A stretch of 64,000 nt of DNA from Craspedostauros australis (GCA_026770025.1 JAMXDE010000007.1:1612001-1676000); one strand, 5' to 3'. Shown: positions 36,810-47,319, counted from the stretch's first letter. Notes: generated by a model from the letters alone, not told the origin. Numbers and translations are program-made.

Positions 36810-38117
36810 CTAACCGTACAAGATTGCGCTGACCTCAGCTTCCGGATCGTGCAGCTGGCTCCCTGCGTGCGTGCGCTGAAATCGTCGATGTTCATGTTCG
36901 TACTCGGCGTCATCCGTCGGTAGCTCCAAACGACAGTATGGGCACGTGTTGTGATTTTGCAACCAGGCCAAGGCGCACTGCTCGTGGAATAAATGGCCGC
37001 ATCCAGAGATCTGAAGCAATGTCTGCGAACATTGCAGCTCGTCCTGGCATACCACGCACTCACGCGAGGATCGCTGCAGTTTGAGGGAGATTCTGAACGC
37101 CCCTCTCGCATTTGCGGCGGCCATGGCAGCGCCACCTTCCCCAACATCACTGAGACCATGCCCCTGCTGGCAAATTCGCTTCAATGCTTGCGCATCCTTC
37201 TGCTGTATCATGACGACCGGTATTGTCACGCCAGCCGCCTCCTTCTTGGAATCCTTCATAACGTACGGCCACGGACTCCGCATGTTGTTGCCAATCACAA
37301 GTGCCTTCGCGCCTGCGTCTTGTGCCATGCAGGCCTTGCGCGCGAATGTGATTCCATCTCCACGCTCCATGTAAAGCACGGCATCCGCGCCCGAGAAATC
37401 AACGTCGGTGTCCAACGGGTGCTTCCCTGTCAGCGAAGGACTTGCAAGGTACAACTGGAAATTCTCCAGATGCATCTCTTCGGTTGGAGCGTTCACGCCC
37501 TCCCTCTGACCGGTGCTGTCCCTGCCGCCGCCACCACCACCATCGTCACCATCGCCATCATTTATGCGTGTCTTTGCAGCACCGAACTCTCCGCGAATCC
37601 CCTCAAAGACGACGGAATCGTTCCCCGAAGAAGACGATCGCAACGATGACGAAGGCGCCACATGCAATTGAACCGTCGCCTGATGGAAGAGGTGGGAGTT
37701 TTCGTCCAGCACGATCCGTGGCAGCCGCGACAGAGTGGTTTTGGATGTCGGGCGATGGCCTGATCTCTGCTGCGGCACTTCCTGCATGTTTCCGGTCAAT
37801 ACGCCCAATCTCGCCAGTACTTCCTGAGTCAAGGCCTCCACCCGCTGTTGCGACTGCGCTGACATGATCAGCCTTTGAGCGTTGCGCGCACGTTCTATCA
37901 ACAAAGCGACCGTATCAGGACGTGCCGCCGCGTTACCACGCCCGGTGCTCTGCTCAGTCCTCCCATTGCCACCCGCATTCGACCGCACCGAGTCCGATGC
38001 CTGCGTCGATCGCGATGGCGCTGGGCCCAAGGGAGTGCCGCAAACGCTGCAAACCGTCGGGTGATGATGGCATGCCTCGTGGCACGTCGTGCACCAATTC
38101 AGTCTGGGGATCGTCAT
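36810..38117 (-). CDS. PA-domain RING-H2 E3 ubiquitin ligase with N-terminal zinc finger, no membrane segment
   Basis: 435 residues, intronless, start ATG at 38,117. N-terminal cysteine pairs C9-x2-C12 and C23-x2-C26 form a small zinc ribbon like that of RNF126/RNF115-type ligases. A disordered Ser/Gly/Arg-rich region follows. About residues 240-325 form a protease-associated (PA) domain: ADAVLYMERGDGITFARKA, GAKALVIGNN, IPVVMI. A C3H2C3 RING-H2 finger lies at about 354-396 (CVVCQDEL, GCGHLFHEQC, CPYC). RING-H2 fingers recruit ubiquitin-loaded E2 enzymes. PA-RING proteins normally have a signal peptide and one transmembrane helix between PA and RING; neither is visible here, so a cytosolic or nuclear ligase is more likely. 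The start is firm because the zinc ribbon begins right after it. Confidence 0.85.
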   Translation of the reverse strand: MTIPRLNWCTTCHEACHHHPTVCSVCGTPLGPAPSRSTQASDSVRSNAGGNGRTEQSTGRGNAAARPDTVALLIERARNAQRLIMSAQSQQRVEALTQEVLARLGVLTGNMQEVPQQRSGHRPTSKTTLSRLPRIVLDENSHLFHQATVQLHVAPSSSLRSSSSGNDSVVFEGIRGEFGAAKTRINDGDGDDGGGGGGRDSTGQREGVNAPTEEMHLENFQLYLASPSLTGKHPLDTDVDFSGADAVLYMERGDGITFARKACMAQDAGAKALVIGNNMRSPWPYVMKDSKKEAAGVTIPVVMIQQKDAQALKRICQQGHGLSDVGEGGAAMAAANARGAFRISLKLQRSSRECVVCQDELQCSQTLLQISGCGHLFHEQCALAWLQNHNTCPYCRLELPTDDAEYEHEHRRFQRTHAGSQLHDPEAEVSAILYG

Positions 38118-38549
38118 TTTGGAACAAACGCTACGGGATAGCAGCGGCAGCTTGGATCACAATCGTTGATGCCTGCGTGTGTGAGGATGCACGCACGGAT
38201 GTGTAGTCGTTTGGTCGGTGCGTTGGTGCCTTTCCTTGGCTCTGCCAGATCTTTCGTCCACACCATTCTCGGTTGTTGCGCTGTGGTTGCTGCAACTTTC
38301 GTTGCCGTTCTGTCGCATTTGCGTTTGTTCTCACCGACCCTGAATAAATGAGTCGTGTCGTGTATGACACCTTCGATTCATCTATTCTTGTAACGCCCGC
38401 TACAACGGCTTGCGTTTCACCGTATCCACGATTCGCATGTTCCACAATTTCAATTCATCCCAAACACCCAACAACAGGAATCCGTAGCCCACGCCTGGGA
38501 GGTGCGGTCATCCCGTGGTTTCAACGCCCACACCACTGCTCCACTTGTT
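38118..38549. other. Promoter side of the RING gene
   Basis: Upstream of the minus-strand RING gene; no coding sequence seen. The inverted-duplication arm begins within or just after this stretch. Confidence 0.4.
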
Positions 38550-39554
38550 GCGCATTTCTTGACCCACTCGACTACAACACATCTCGTTGGATGTTGTCGA
38601 AACGAAAACTCGTAACGCGTGTGAAGACAGTGTGTGTCACAATGTCTGTCTGGTTGGCCTCCTTCTTCGTCCCCAAAGGCAATCATGACACAACACAGTA
38701 GCGTCGTTGCCACCTTCTGCTGGTTTGGCCTCCATTCCCGTGAAGCATGCCATTGTGACGTCACTCGTGCTCGCTATTGGGCACACTACGGCACCTCGGT
38801 TTGGCTCAGCAGTTTCCTCAGATCGACCAGGATGACTACAAGATCGTTCAAGTGACTGACGCTGGAAGCGCTTTTCTCTCGTTGTTGGTCCTTTCCTTAC
38901 CTGCACGTCTCGGTTTTCTGCAGGTGGGACTGGTGAGGAGAACAGTAACATTTAACCAATACGCTTCCACGTTTGTGGAGCATGTTCTGTTCCTTTTGTT
39001 CCGCCGTTGTGTTTTTCGCCGGGACAAGGAGTGATGCATGCAAAACGGTCAGAACGGGGTCGCAGTGCCAACACTAGCATGGCCCACCGCGATGCACAAC
39101 ACTACCACGACTTCCCAAGCTTGCATGCGTGTGTGGCAATTTGTGCGTACTTCTCTGATCGGCCCTTCAAGTGGTGGTGTGTGTGTGAGGGCCGAAACTG
39201 TACCGATCTGAGTAGTACCCATCTGTGTTTGTGGTGGCAGGATGCATCAGCAGAACGGGCCCACCTCCAACACACCAGCATACTGCTCTCGCAACACAGC
39301 CACTGATTGTTTGCCTATGGACAACTAATCGACAACACTCTACTGTCCTAGACTACCTTGTATTCCAATTCGTCCTACTTAGTTGGCTATTTGTTATTAT
39401 TCGTTGCAGTAAGGTGGCCATGGAGTGGATTACAAGTGATAGTCTAGTAGTCTATGTGCGCCTAGTAGTGACCCATGCGTTCTTGATTGGTCAGGAGTAC
39501 TTTGTTTAGATCGAATGCAGGACAGCCCTTGATCACGACGACTTCATGAAACGC

Positions 39555-39559
39555 AACTT
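39555..39559. repeat. Target site duplication AACTT, left copy
   Basis: AACTT directly precedes the left LTR and is repeated at 45,190-45,194 directly after the right LTR. The uninterrupted arm carries the single-copy site (AAGTT on the plus strand, 48,355-48,359). Confidence 0.95.
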
Positions 39560-39745
39560 TGTGCAGATTTAGTGCCAATTCCCGAATCTGGCCGAATCCG
39601 AACAATGAGTGTCGATGGACAGACGATACCGCACAAACCACGCGTAGGATCCACGTTGAGCAAATGACCGCTCCGCACAGTCATAATTTTCAGAACAGAC
39701 AGGTTTCACCCCCCAACACCTCCGGTCACGTGAAAAACCTGCACA
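39560..39745 (+). repeat. 5' LTR of the copia element (186 bp)
   Basis: Starts TGTGCAGATTTAG and ends AACCTGCACA, with a 7-bp terminal inverted repeat. It appears identical to 45,004-45,189. Confidence 0.95.
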
Positions 39746-39840
39746 CGCTTCCTCTGCGCAACGTGAAACACGCGCTCTGATCGTCTGGTTTGGTCGCACG
39801 CACCAAAACCAACAACAACAACGAAACTCGAAGAGCGACC

Positions 39841-41286
39841 ATGGCGGATCAAGGCAACCAACCCAACGACGCCACAGCCGCAACCGCACCTGCAGGGCAA
39901 GCAGCTGCACAACCACAGGCAGCACAGCAACCGCCACAAGCAGGAGGACAGCCCATCGCTCTGAACATGGCACAGCTCGTCCAAATCATCCAGCAACAAG
40001 TGGCAGCACAAGTTCAAGCAGCAGCGGCTGCACAGCCAGTTGTCCAAGCCAATCCGAATCCGCCAGCCAACCAGCAACCAGCACAGTTTGCTGTAACTCC
40101 ATATGGATCTCTCATCGATCCAACAACAAAGACAGGCGCTGCTCTCATCAAGACAGCACAAGAGAAGCTCAGCGACGACAAGTTTGAAGGTGCTCCAGAG
40201 AACATCAACGTCTTCCTCGCCAACATTCGCACTCGCGCGATGATGATGCAATGCATCGACATCTTCCAAGTCGCCACAACAACAGGCATGTACAACATCC
40301 TCGACAACTATCCACTCACCACCATCGACCATGTGCGCACCAGTGCCACACTGCGTCACATCAATGACAGCGTCGAGAAGCAAGCTGCGCACCTCATAGG
40401 TGTTGCCATCCTCAACTCGCTGAGCCCCAACCTCGTCAATCGCATCCTGCCACAGCGCAGCACATACGAAATCAACGGACTCATGGATGGACCAACGCTC
40501 CTACGCGTCGTCCTCTCTCATGTCAGCATCGACACAGATGACCTCAGCACGAGCATCCGCATGAATCTACATCGGTTGAAGCTCAAAGACTTCGACAACG
40601 ACATCAAGAAGCTGAACGACCACGTTCGCAATCAAGTCTTCACTCTACAGTCCAAAGGCGAAGCAGTCGGCAGCGAAGTGACCTTCGCACTCATCACTGC
40701 ATACAACACAGCAGACAATGAGGAGTTCGTCAACCGCATCCAGCGCTGCAGCGACTCTGGCACTCCAGACTACGTCAGTCTCATGAGCACCGCCGAAACC
40801 AAGTACCAGAGCTTGGTCAACGCCGGCACATGGAACCGCCTTTCCCGCGACAAGCAGCTCCTCGCCCTCCGAGCCGAGACGAAGCAGCTCAAAGCCTCGC
40901 TCACCAAAGCAACCGGCAAGCGAGCAAACAACAAGAAAGACAACAAAGGGACAGCTCGCCACAAGCGCGGCAACCACCCTCTCGCCAATCGCGATCCGCC
41001 AAAGGGCAACGATCCCAAGCACTTCGTCCACCAAGGAACAACCTTCCACTGGTGTGACAACCACAAGGCATGGGGCAAGCACAAGACATCCGACTGTCGC
41101 GCCCGATCCGGCAAGAACGCTGACTCCTCTGGGAAGAAGCGCCAGCACGACAAGAAATCGTCCTCGTCCAAATCCGTCAAGGTCCATGCCAAGTCAGCTC
41201 CTCACGTCCACTTTGACGACAGCGATGGCCACTACGACAGTAGCCAGCATTCCACTCCCAGCGATGGAAACGTCAGCGAGAACTGA
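39841..41286 (+). CDS. copia gag-like protein
   Basis: 481 residues from the ATG at 39,841, which has a good context (ACCATGG). The frame is open a little further upstream without an ATG. The N-terminus is rich in Ala, Gln and Pro; the middle is helical, as in copia capsid proteins. Near the C-terminus a C-x2-H-x5-H-x4-C cluster (WCDNHKAWGKHKTSDC) takes the place of the usual CCHC zinc knuckle, which is how I remember diatom copia gag proteins. The tail is Lys/Ser/His-rich. It would package element RNA into virus-like particles in the cytoplasm. Pol follows 24 nt downstream. Confidence 0.85.
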   Translation: MADQGNQPNDATAATAPAGQAAAQPQAAQQPPQAGGQPIALNMAQLVQIIQQQVAAQVQAAAAAQPVVQANPNPPANQQPAQFAVTPYGSLIDPTTKTGAALIKTAQEKLSDDKFEGAPENINVFLANIRTRAMMMQCIDIFQVATTTGMYNILDNYPLTTIDHVRTSATLRHINDSVEKQAAHLIGVAILNSLSPNLVNRILPQRSTYEINGLMDGPTLLRVVLSHVSIDTDDLSTSIRMNLHRLKLKDFDNDIKKLNDHVRNQVFTLQSKGEAVGSEVTFALITAYNTADNEEFVNRIQRCSDSGTPDYVSLMSTAETKYQSLVNAGTWNRLSRDKQLLALRAETKQLKASLTKATGKRANNKKDNKGTARHKRGNHPLANRDPPKGNDPKHFVHQGTTFHWCDNHKAWGKHKTSDCRARSGKNADSSGKKRQHDKKSSSSKSVKVHAKSAPHVHFDDSDGHYDSSQHSTPSDGNVSEN

Positions 41287-41310
41287 CATGAAGGCACGCC
41301 CATCCAATCA

Positions 41311-44300
41311 ATGTTATCAGTCACAGCACTGCAAGGCATCTCCGCGATGCAGACGACATTGCATCAGATGGGTGATGTGCCAATTGGAATCGACACCTGC
41401 ACGTCGGCCACAGTCTCCGGACAACGTGGTGACTTCAGTAACGATCTTCAGCCAGTCCGCGGCATGGCCATACAAGGAGTTGGAGGGTCCATCCCCATCC
41501 AATCCAAGGGCACACTAACCTGGACAATACTCGACGATGACGGCCAGCCACTGCGGATGAAGATAGCCAACGCTTACTACGCGCCACGGCTTCATATTCG
41601 ATTGTTCTGTCCACAGCAATGGTCAGACCAAGGTCCCCGCGATCATCACGGCAGGCACTTGCGTACCTGCACAACCTACGGCAACCACACAGTCCTGCGC
41701 TCCTCGCGTCACAAGGTCACTGTCTACCATCATCCTGGCACCAACCTGCCTCTGATGTCCGTCATCCACGCCAAGCGACATGCGCCAGCATTCCTCGCTA
41801 CCTCCAGTCCTTCAAGCGATCCTGAACTTCTCAACATCACCGATGTCCCCGACGACATGATAGAGGTTCATGAAGACCCCAAGCTCGCCGAGTTGAGGCC
41901 CGATCCTCTCCAAGACAACAACACACTGGTCCGCGATCAGTCGGCAACACATCCTGTTGGTGCATCCGATGCACAGGGACAGCTACTCCGGTGGCACCAT
42001 CGCTTGGGGCACCTTCCCTTCCGTGTCTTGCGCAACATGGCATCACACGGAATCATACCACGGCACTTGGCCAAGGCCGAGTTCCCTCTCTGCTCTGGGT
42101 GCATCTATGGCAAAGCCGTCCGCCGGCGCAAGCCAAATCGCATCACACGCGTCGTCAAGCGAGCGCGATTCCCAGGGCACATCGTGTCAGTCGATCAGAT
42201 CGTCTCTCGCCAACCTGGGGTGCTTCCGCAGCAAAAGGGCACGCACACCTGGTCGCGATACACATGCGCGACAGTGTTCGTTGATCAATACTCCGGTATT
42301 GACTACGTTCACTTGCAGCTCACCCAGTCTGGTGCCGACACACTGCAAGCCAAGCAGGCTTTTGAGCGCTATGCTCACTCCTTCGGTGTCCGCATACACC
42401 ACTACCACGCCGACAACGGCAGATTCGCTGAGCAGCTGTTCCGCACAGCTGTCGCATCAGCCAATCAAACCATCACATTCTGTGGAGTCAACGCTCATCA
42501 TCAGAATGGCGTCGCCGAGCGACGCATCCGCGACCTCCAAGAGTCCGCTCGCTCAATGCTCTTGCATGCGCAGCACCATTGGCATGATGCCATTCATCCG
42601 TCTCTGTGGCCGTATGCTCTGCGCTACGCCTCCGAGATCCGAAGGAACGCTGCTCGAGAGGGAGGTTTATCGCCACTCCAGCGATTCGCGCAGATCGAGG
42701 TCCGACCCTCAATGCAACACTTTCACACATTTGGATGCCCTGCATACATCCTCAAGGCCGCACTCCAACAGGGATCTCAGGTTCCCAAGTGGAGCAGCCG
42801 CGCCAACATTGCCATCTTCCTTGGCATGTCAGCTGAACATGCGAGCAGCGTGCCTATCGTTCTCAAGATCGACACAGGGTACATATCGCCACAGTTCCAT
42901 CTGAACTTCGACGACAGGTTCCAAACAGTCAAGACCAACCCGCTAATGCGTCCTGGCGCATCACAGTGGCAGCGTCTCACGCACATCGACGAACCAGCCA
43001 AGCCCTCGCAGCAGATGCGCTCCGAACGCATCACACATGCTGTTCAGCACCAGCTTTCCGCAAGCACACGTCCTCCGGGGACCACACACGCTGCACCTGA
43101 CGCCAAGCCATTCCAGCTTGACATGCAGCACAAGTTGCACAGCCTTCCGAGGCCCAGCCTTCCGGGGCCCAGCCTTCCGGGGCACAACCTTCCGAGGCCC
43201 AGCCTTCCGGGGCACAACCTTCCGAGGTCCAGCCTTCCGAGGCAAAGTCTTCCGAGACAGCCAGCAAGCTCACCTCCAGAGGGAGCTACACCTACACACG
43301 CCATCGCCACGCAGAACGCATCGCGATCCGCTCCATCCGCAACAGAACGTGCAGAGACCAACCAGCTTACACTCCAACTCCAATCATACCACACGCACAC
43401 AGCTCGATCCTTCCATGCATCTGACATCCTCAACATGAACTCCGGCGACCTGCACCCCATGTCATTCGCGGCAACACTCGCAGACGATGACACCATGTAC
43501 TGGGGGCAAATGCAGAAGCAGAACGACCGCGACAAGTTCATCGAGGCAATGCACAAGGAGATCGAAGACCACCAGTCCAGACAACATTGGGAGGTCGTGC
43601 AACGCAATCAAGTGCCAAAAGGGCACAAGATCCTGAAAGCTGTCTGGTCATTCAAGCGCAAACGCAGACTCGCAACCGGCAAAATCTACAAGTGGAAAGC
43701 ACGGCTATGCGTGCATGGAGGAGAGCAACAATATGGTGTCAACTACTGGGAAACATTTGCTCCAGTCGTGCAATGGTCCACCATTCGGACATTCCTCACC
43801 ATGGCCGTCCAACGGCGCTGGCACACTCGCCAAATCGACTTCGTTCTGGCGTTCCCGCAAGCGGATGTGGAATGCGACATCTTCATGCAAGTACCTCAGG
43901 GGTGCAACGTGGACGGAGACAGCAGGTCTCACGTTCTCAAGCTCAAGAAGAATCTGTACGGCACCAAGCAAGCCGCTTTGGTATGGCACCGGCATGTGGT
44001 TGACGGCCTGACGCAGCATGGATTCCGACAAAGCCAAGTCGACGAATGCCTTCTCTACAAAGGCAACACATCCATTCTGCTGTACGTCGACGACGCCATC
44101 ATCATTGGCCCACACAAGCACGAGATCGATGACATCATCGAGCGCCTCAAGGCACGGTTTACGCTAACCGACGAAGGCAACATGAGTGAATATCTGGGCG
44201 TTCACATTCAACGCACCAATGACACCATCACACTCACACAACCGCAACTCATAGACAGAATCATACGAGCAACCAAGATCGATCCTAATGCACCAGGACG

Positions 44301-44970
44301 AACCTATTCGACGCCAGCCGTCAAACCGCTCCTACACAAAGACACCGGTGGCCCCGCTGCCACTCGACGATTCGATTATCGATCGGTTGTGGGGATGCTC
44401 AACTTCCTCACACGATCGACGAGACCTGACATCTGCTTCGCAGTCCATCAATGCGCACGCTTCATGGCTCATCCGATGAAGTCACACGAAGACGCCATCG
44501 AACGGATTGTACGATACCTCGCTCACACACGGGATAAGGGACTCCGTATCTCACCTACCAACGACTCCATTCATTGCTACGCTGACGCAGATTTCGCAGG
44601 AGGCTTCGCACAAGCCAACAACGACCCCAACACGGCAAAAAGTCGCACTGGATACGTCGTCCTGTACGCAGGATTCCCCATCATATGGAACTCCAAACTG
44701 CAAACAGAAGTTACGCTCAGCACCACAGAAGCCGAGTATGTAGCTCTCAGCCAAGCTTTACGAGAGGTTATACCCATGATACACCTCATCAACGAAATGA
44801 AGCAGCACATATCGTCATTCGACACTTCGCCACCAACAGTTCACTGCACAGCATTTGAGGACAACTCCGGTGCCCTCGAACTCGCCAACGCACCCAGAAT
44901 GCGTCCTCGTACCAAGCCCTTGGCACGCCCACTATTCGAATCTCTGCGATTGCGATTATTGGGATGGTAA
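41311..44970 (+). CDS. copia pol polyprotein (protease, integrase, RT, RNase H)
   Basis: 1,219 residues. Visible in order: an aspartic-protease-like IGIDTCTS near the start; an HHCC zinc module (WHHRLGHL, then CSGC) at about 41,980-42,110; the integrase core at about 42,180-42,750; a proline-rich linker made of a 15-bp minisatellite; reverse transcriptase at about 43,590-44,350 with the LLYVDDAII active-site motif; and RNase H near 44,570-44,950 (YADADFAGG, STTEAEYVALS). The order integrase before RT defines Ty1/copia. How pol is expressed relative to gag is not evident from the sequence. Confidence 0.92.
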   Translation: MLSVTALQGISAMQTTLHQMGDVPIGIDTCTSATVSGQRGDFSNDLQPVRGMAIQGVGGSIPIQSKGTLTWTILDDDGQPLRMKIANAYYAPRLHIRLFCPQQWSDQGPRDHHGRHLRTCTTYGNHTVLRSSRHKVTVYHHPGTNLPLMSVIHAKRHAPAFLATSSPSSDPELLNITDVPDDMIEVHEDPKLAELRPDPLQDNNTLVRDQSATHPVGASDAQGQLLRWHHRLGHLPFRVLRNMASHGIIPRHLAKAEFPLCSGCIYGKAVRRRKPNRITRVVKRARFPGHIVSVDQIVSRQPGVLPQQKGTHTWSRYTCATVFVDQYSGIDYVHLQLTQSGADTLQAKQAFERYAHSFGVRIHHYHADNGRFAEQLFRTAVASANQTITFCGVNAHHQNGVAERRIRDLQESARSMLLHAQHHWHDAIHPSLWPYALRYASEIRRNAAREGGLSPLQRFAQIEVRPSMQHFHTFGCPAYILKAALQQGSQVPKWSSRANIAIFLGMSAEHASSVPIVLKIDTGYISPQFHLNFDDRFQTVKTNPLMRPGASQWQRLTHIDEPAKPSQQMRSERITHAVQHQLSASTRPPGTTHAAPDAKPFQLDMQHKLHSLPRPSLPGPSLPGHNLPRPSLPGHNLPRSSLPRQSLPRQPASSPPEGATPTHAIATQNASRSAPSATERAETNQLTLQLQSYHTHTARSFHASDILNMNSGDLHPMSFAATLADDDTMYWGQMQKQNDRDKFIEAMHKEIEDHQSRQHWEVVQRNQVPKGHKILKAVWSFKRKRRLATGKIYKWKARLCVHGGEQQYGVNYWETFAPVVQWSTIRTFLTMAVQRRWHTRQIDFVLAFPQADVECDIFMQVPQGCNVDGDSRSHVLKLKKNLYGTKQAALVWHRHVVDGLTQHGFRQSQVDECLLYKGNTSILLYVDDAIIIGPHKHEIDDIIERLKARFTLTDEGNMSEYLGVHIQRTNDTITLTQPQLIDRIIRATKIDPNAPGRTYSTPAVKPLLHKDTGGPAATRRFDYRSVVGMLNFLTRSTRPDICFAVHQCARFMAHPMKSHEDAIERIVRYLAHTRDKGLRISPTNDSIHCYADADFAGGFAQANNDPNTAKSRTGYVVLYAGFPIIWNSKLQTEVTLSTTEAEYVALSQALREVIPMIHLINEMKQHISSFDTSPPTVHCTAFEDNSGALELANAPRMRPRTKPLARPLFESLRLRLLGW
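43143..43262 (+). repeat. 15-bp minisatellite in the copia integrase-RT linker
   Basis: About eight copies of a unit near GGCCCAGCCTTCCGG, each encoding five residues of the form PSLPG or HNLPR. They vary slightly between copies. Confidence 0.85.
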
Positions 44971-45003
44971 GCGCGGTCCGCCCGTGCCACCGACAAGAGG
45001 GAG

Positions 45004-45189
45004 TGTGCAGATTTAGTGCCAATTCCCGAATCTGGCCGAATCCGAACAATGAGTGTCGATGGACAGACGATACCGCACAAACCACGCGTAGGATCCACGT
45101 TGAGCAAATGACCGCTCCGCACAGTCATAATTTTCAGAACAGACAGGTTTCACCCCCCAACACCTCCGGTCACGTGAAAAACCTGCACA
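45004..45189 (+). repeat. 3' LTR of the copia element (186 bp)
   Basis: Preceded by the purine tract ACAAGAGGGAG and followed by the target duplication AACTT (45,190-45,194). No difference from the 5' LTR was noticed. Confidence 0.95.
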
Positions 45190-45194
45190 AACTT
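45190..45194. repeat. Target site duplication AACTT, right copy
   Basis: Matches 39,555-39,559, immediately outside the opposite LTR. Confidence 0.95.
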
Positions 45195-46240
45195 GGTGTT
45201 TGTCGATGCAGCAGTGCCAGTTCTGTCCAACACAACCCTGCAGTTTGAGTCTGCCGTTGGTCGTTTGGTGGCGAGCTCACAAGACACCATCAACGTTGTA
45301 CATGGGAAGAAACACAGATTCATCACCCCCTACGCCCCTTGCCTGGGACAACGAGTTCGCCTGTCAGCTGGAGTCATTGACCAAGTCACACGAGGACGGT
45401 CCATTCACGCAGACGATTTCGCACTCTGTTGAACGGTTTTGATTCGTTGGTGCGGAAGTTGGTCCTGGCCACAGTCACGAACGCAGGAGGGCGCCATGAT
45501 GTGCCTAGAAAACGATTGCTTCCTATGATCTGTTGGACCCCAACGAGTCATGTATCGTGTTCAGTCATGTATGACGTGGACGCGAACAAAGGAAACAACA
45601 GTGGGTTCCGCGTGGGTGAGGTTTCAGTTGGTCCCAGTTGGATCGTACGTGGCTGTTGACAATTGCTGTGCAATCAATCTAGTCGTACCACGTTCAATTT
45701 ACCACGCAATATTATAGAGTGTCCTTACCATATCCCCTGTAGGTCCGCTACCAACTTCGCCACGAACAAGCACATTTGCGAAACGTCTTTTGTGTCGTAT
45801 GCAACAGTCTTGCCACGACTGTCTCTGCGACATGCATTCGCAGACACGCGTCCATCCGCAAGAGATGTTGTTTTCGCATGGGCGGGGAAGGGGCTCGCCT
45901 CGAGCAAGTCGTGCCAGAAGAGGTAACGACACAGGCACTCGCACCAGACGCGGACCAAGACTCCCTCATCAGCGCGCTCGCCACAGGTTTGTTGTCGTAC
46001 TGATCAAGGCAAATCCTTCAGCAGCAAAAGCCCCAGCAGCAACCGCACGAGGGTGAGGTGACGCGTGCATGATTGTTTCGTGAATGCGCAACGTGCGTTT
46101 GCGGGAGAGCTCACTTTGTGTGCCTCGTGTGCCCGCAGCCGCTTTCGCAGGGGAAATTAATTCCTGATCCACATTGGGCGAGGCATGGTAGTACTCAGTG
46201 GAGCAAGGCAGCACAGTAACACAGTAGAGTAGTGCAACAC

Positions 46241-47319
46241 TGAATTGGGTGCACCACTTTCACGTGCACAGCATCCATTTGCCTGTCATTTTGTTCCTAT
46301 TATGCTGCACTTATTTCTGTTGGTGTTTTTGTCGCGCTCATGAACAGCAACCGCAACCTGTGTGCATCTCCTGTTGATGAATGCGATAAAGTCGTTGAAC
46401 GATAAGAGGAGAGTCATGTCGTCGTCTGGTAACTTGTCTAATTTTCCGCCACAAGGCTACGACTGAGAATCGCTTCTGTTCCCAGTGAGGTCGGGGGCAG
46501 AGGGGGAGTTTACGAGGTGGATTGATTTCCACCCAATCCAATTCCCTGCCAATCCAACGGTAATCCCAAACAAACAGCGATGAATCGCTTTCCGTTTGCC
46601 CCGGTGGAAATGGAAACGGGATTATTGTGTTTTTTCTAGCGCTGTACTCATCGTTATCGCGACATTCTGAATCACAGCTGCAGTATACTGGACGAAACGC
46701 TAAGGATTATCTGGGTGGAATTGGAAGTTGTTTCTCTCTCCATTTCCTGTTCCCTCTTTCCACTTCCTCCCCCCTCTTTCCATTCGCTTTCGTCTCTTCC
46801 CATTAACGGTATCTCCGCTCCCCAATCCCCAATCCCCATTCCCGTTTCACGATTCGCATTCTCCTCTTCGTTTCCCCCAACGCAGAAATGTCATTTCCGA
46901 ACTGTCGTTGCGTACAATGCTACGCGCGAAATCGTGAAGAAGTTGGCGCCCGGTTTCTCCGCGAGTATTTCATCGGCGCTTTGCCTCTGGTTGGCGCAAC
47001 ACAGGTCATGTTCGTTGGTGATTTGGAAACGGGCAAGCAACCGCATTGCTCTTGTACCATACTATACGGGATACAGAGCACGTGTCTACAGTGCTCTCCT
47101 CCTGCGACGAGCATGTTCGCAATTCCTCCGTCGACATTCTTCCCAATGGAGTTTGGTGCGAACAAACTCCTCCACTTCGGACACAGAACCGACCTGTTCT
47201 TTGACAAGACTGGTCCAACCCTCGTTCCAGTCGACAACGTCGATTCGAGGAACCAAAGCATCTTTTTGTCCTAGCCTTCTCGCGAAAAATAGACTTGTCA
47301 CCAGACGGCTGGATGACTC
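46241..47319. other. Unique centre of the inverted duplication
   Basis: About 1.1 kb between the two arms, not repeated elsewhere in the window. It contains one plausible short frame (46,888-47,274). The stretch 46,710-46,870 is very C/T-rich and could be a leader or intron-like tract. Confidence 0.5.
46888..47274 (+). CDS. Hypothetical protein in the unique centre of the inverted duplication
   Basis: A 128-residue frame starting MSFPNCRCVQCYARNREEV, with four cysteines near the N-terminus and a more ordinary globular-looking remainder (ALPLVGATQVMFVGDLE, FFPMEFGANKLLHFG). It follows a long pyrimidine-rich tract. Overlapping frames on both strands are also open, so coding status is doubtful. 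I recognise no family. Its interest is positional: it is the only candidate gene between the arms. Confidence 0.25.
   Translation: MSFPNCRCVQCYARNREEVGARFLREYFIGALPLVGATQVMFVGDLETGKQPHCSCTILYGIQSTCLQCSPPATSMFAIPPSTFFPMEFGANKLLHFGHRTDLFFDKTGPTLVPVDNVDSRNQSIFLS

Larger units (their letters stand above)
39560..45189 (+). mobile_element. Ty1/copia LTR retrotransposon, CoDi-like, looks whole and young
   Basis: Bounded by 186-bp LTRs (39,560-39,745 and 45,004-45,189) that begin TGTGCAG and end CTGCACA, appear identical to each other, and are flanked by the 5-bp target duplication AACTT. Inside are gag (39,841-41,286) and pol (41,311-44,970), and a purine-rich tract (ACAAGAGGGAG) just before the right LTR. 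Domain order protease, integrase, reverse transcriptase, RNase H is that of Ty1/copia. Identical LTRs and long open frames imply a recent insertion. It looks whole or nearly so, with at most one break. I assign it to the diatom CoDi group from memory of gag style. Confidence 0.95.
38550..46240 (+). repeat. Left arm of a large inverted duplication, interrupted by a copia element
   Basis: The host part of this arm is 38,550-39,559 plus 45,190-46,240. Reverse-complemented, it aligns with 47,320-49,190 along its whole length. The stretch 39,309-39,559 plus 45,190-45,597 is almost identical to 47,952-48,610 (one difference noticed); both outer and inner flanks are clearly more diverged, with indels. 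Shared landmarks include ACCACGGGATGACCGCACCT in the outer part and CTCGAGCAAGTCGTGCCAGA in the inner part. No functional gene is evident. Confidence 0.8.
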
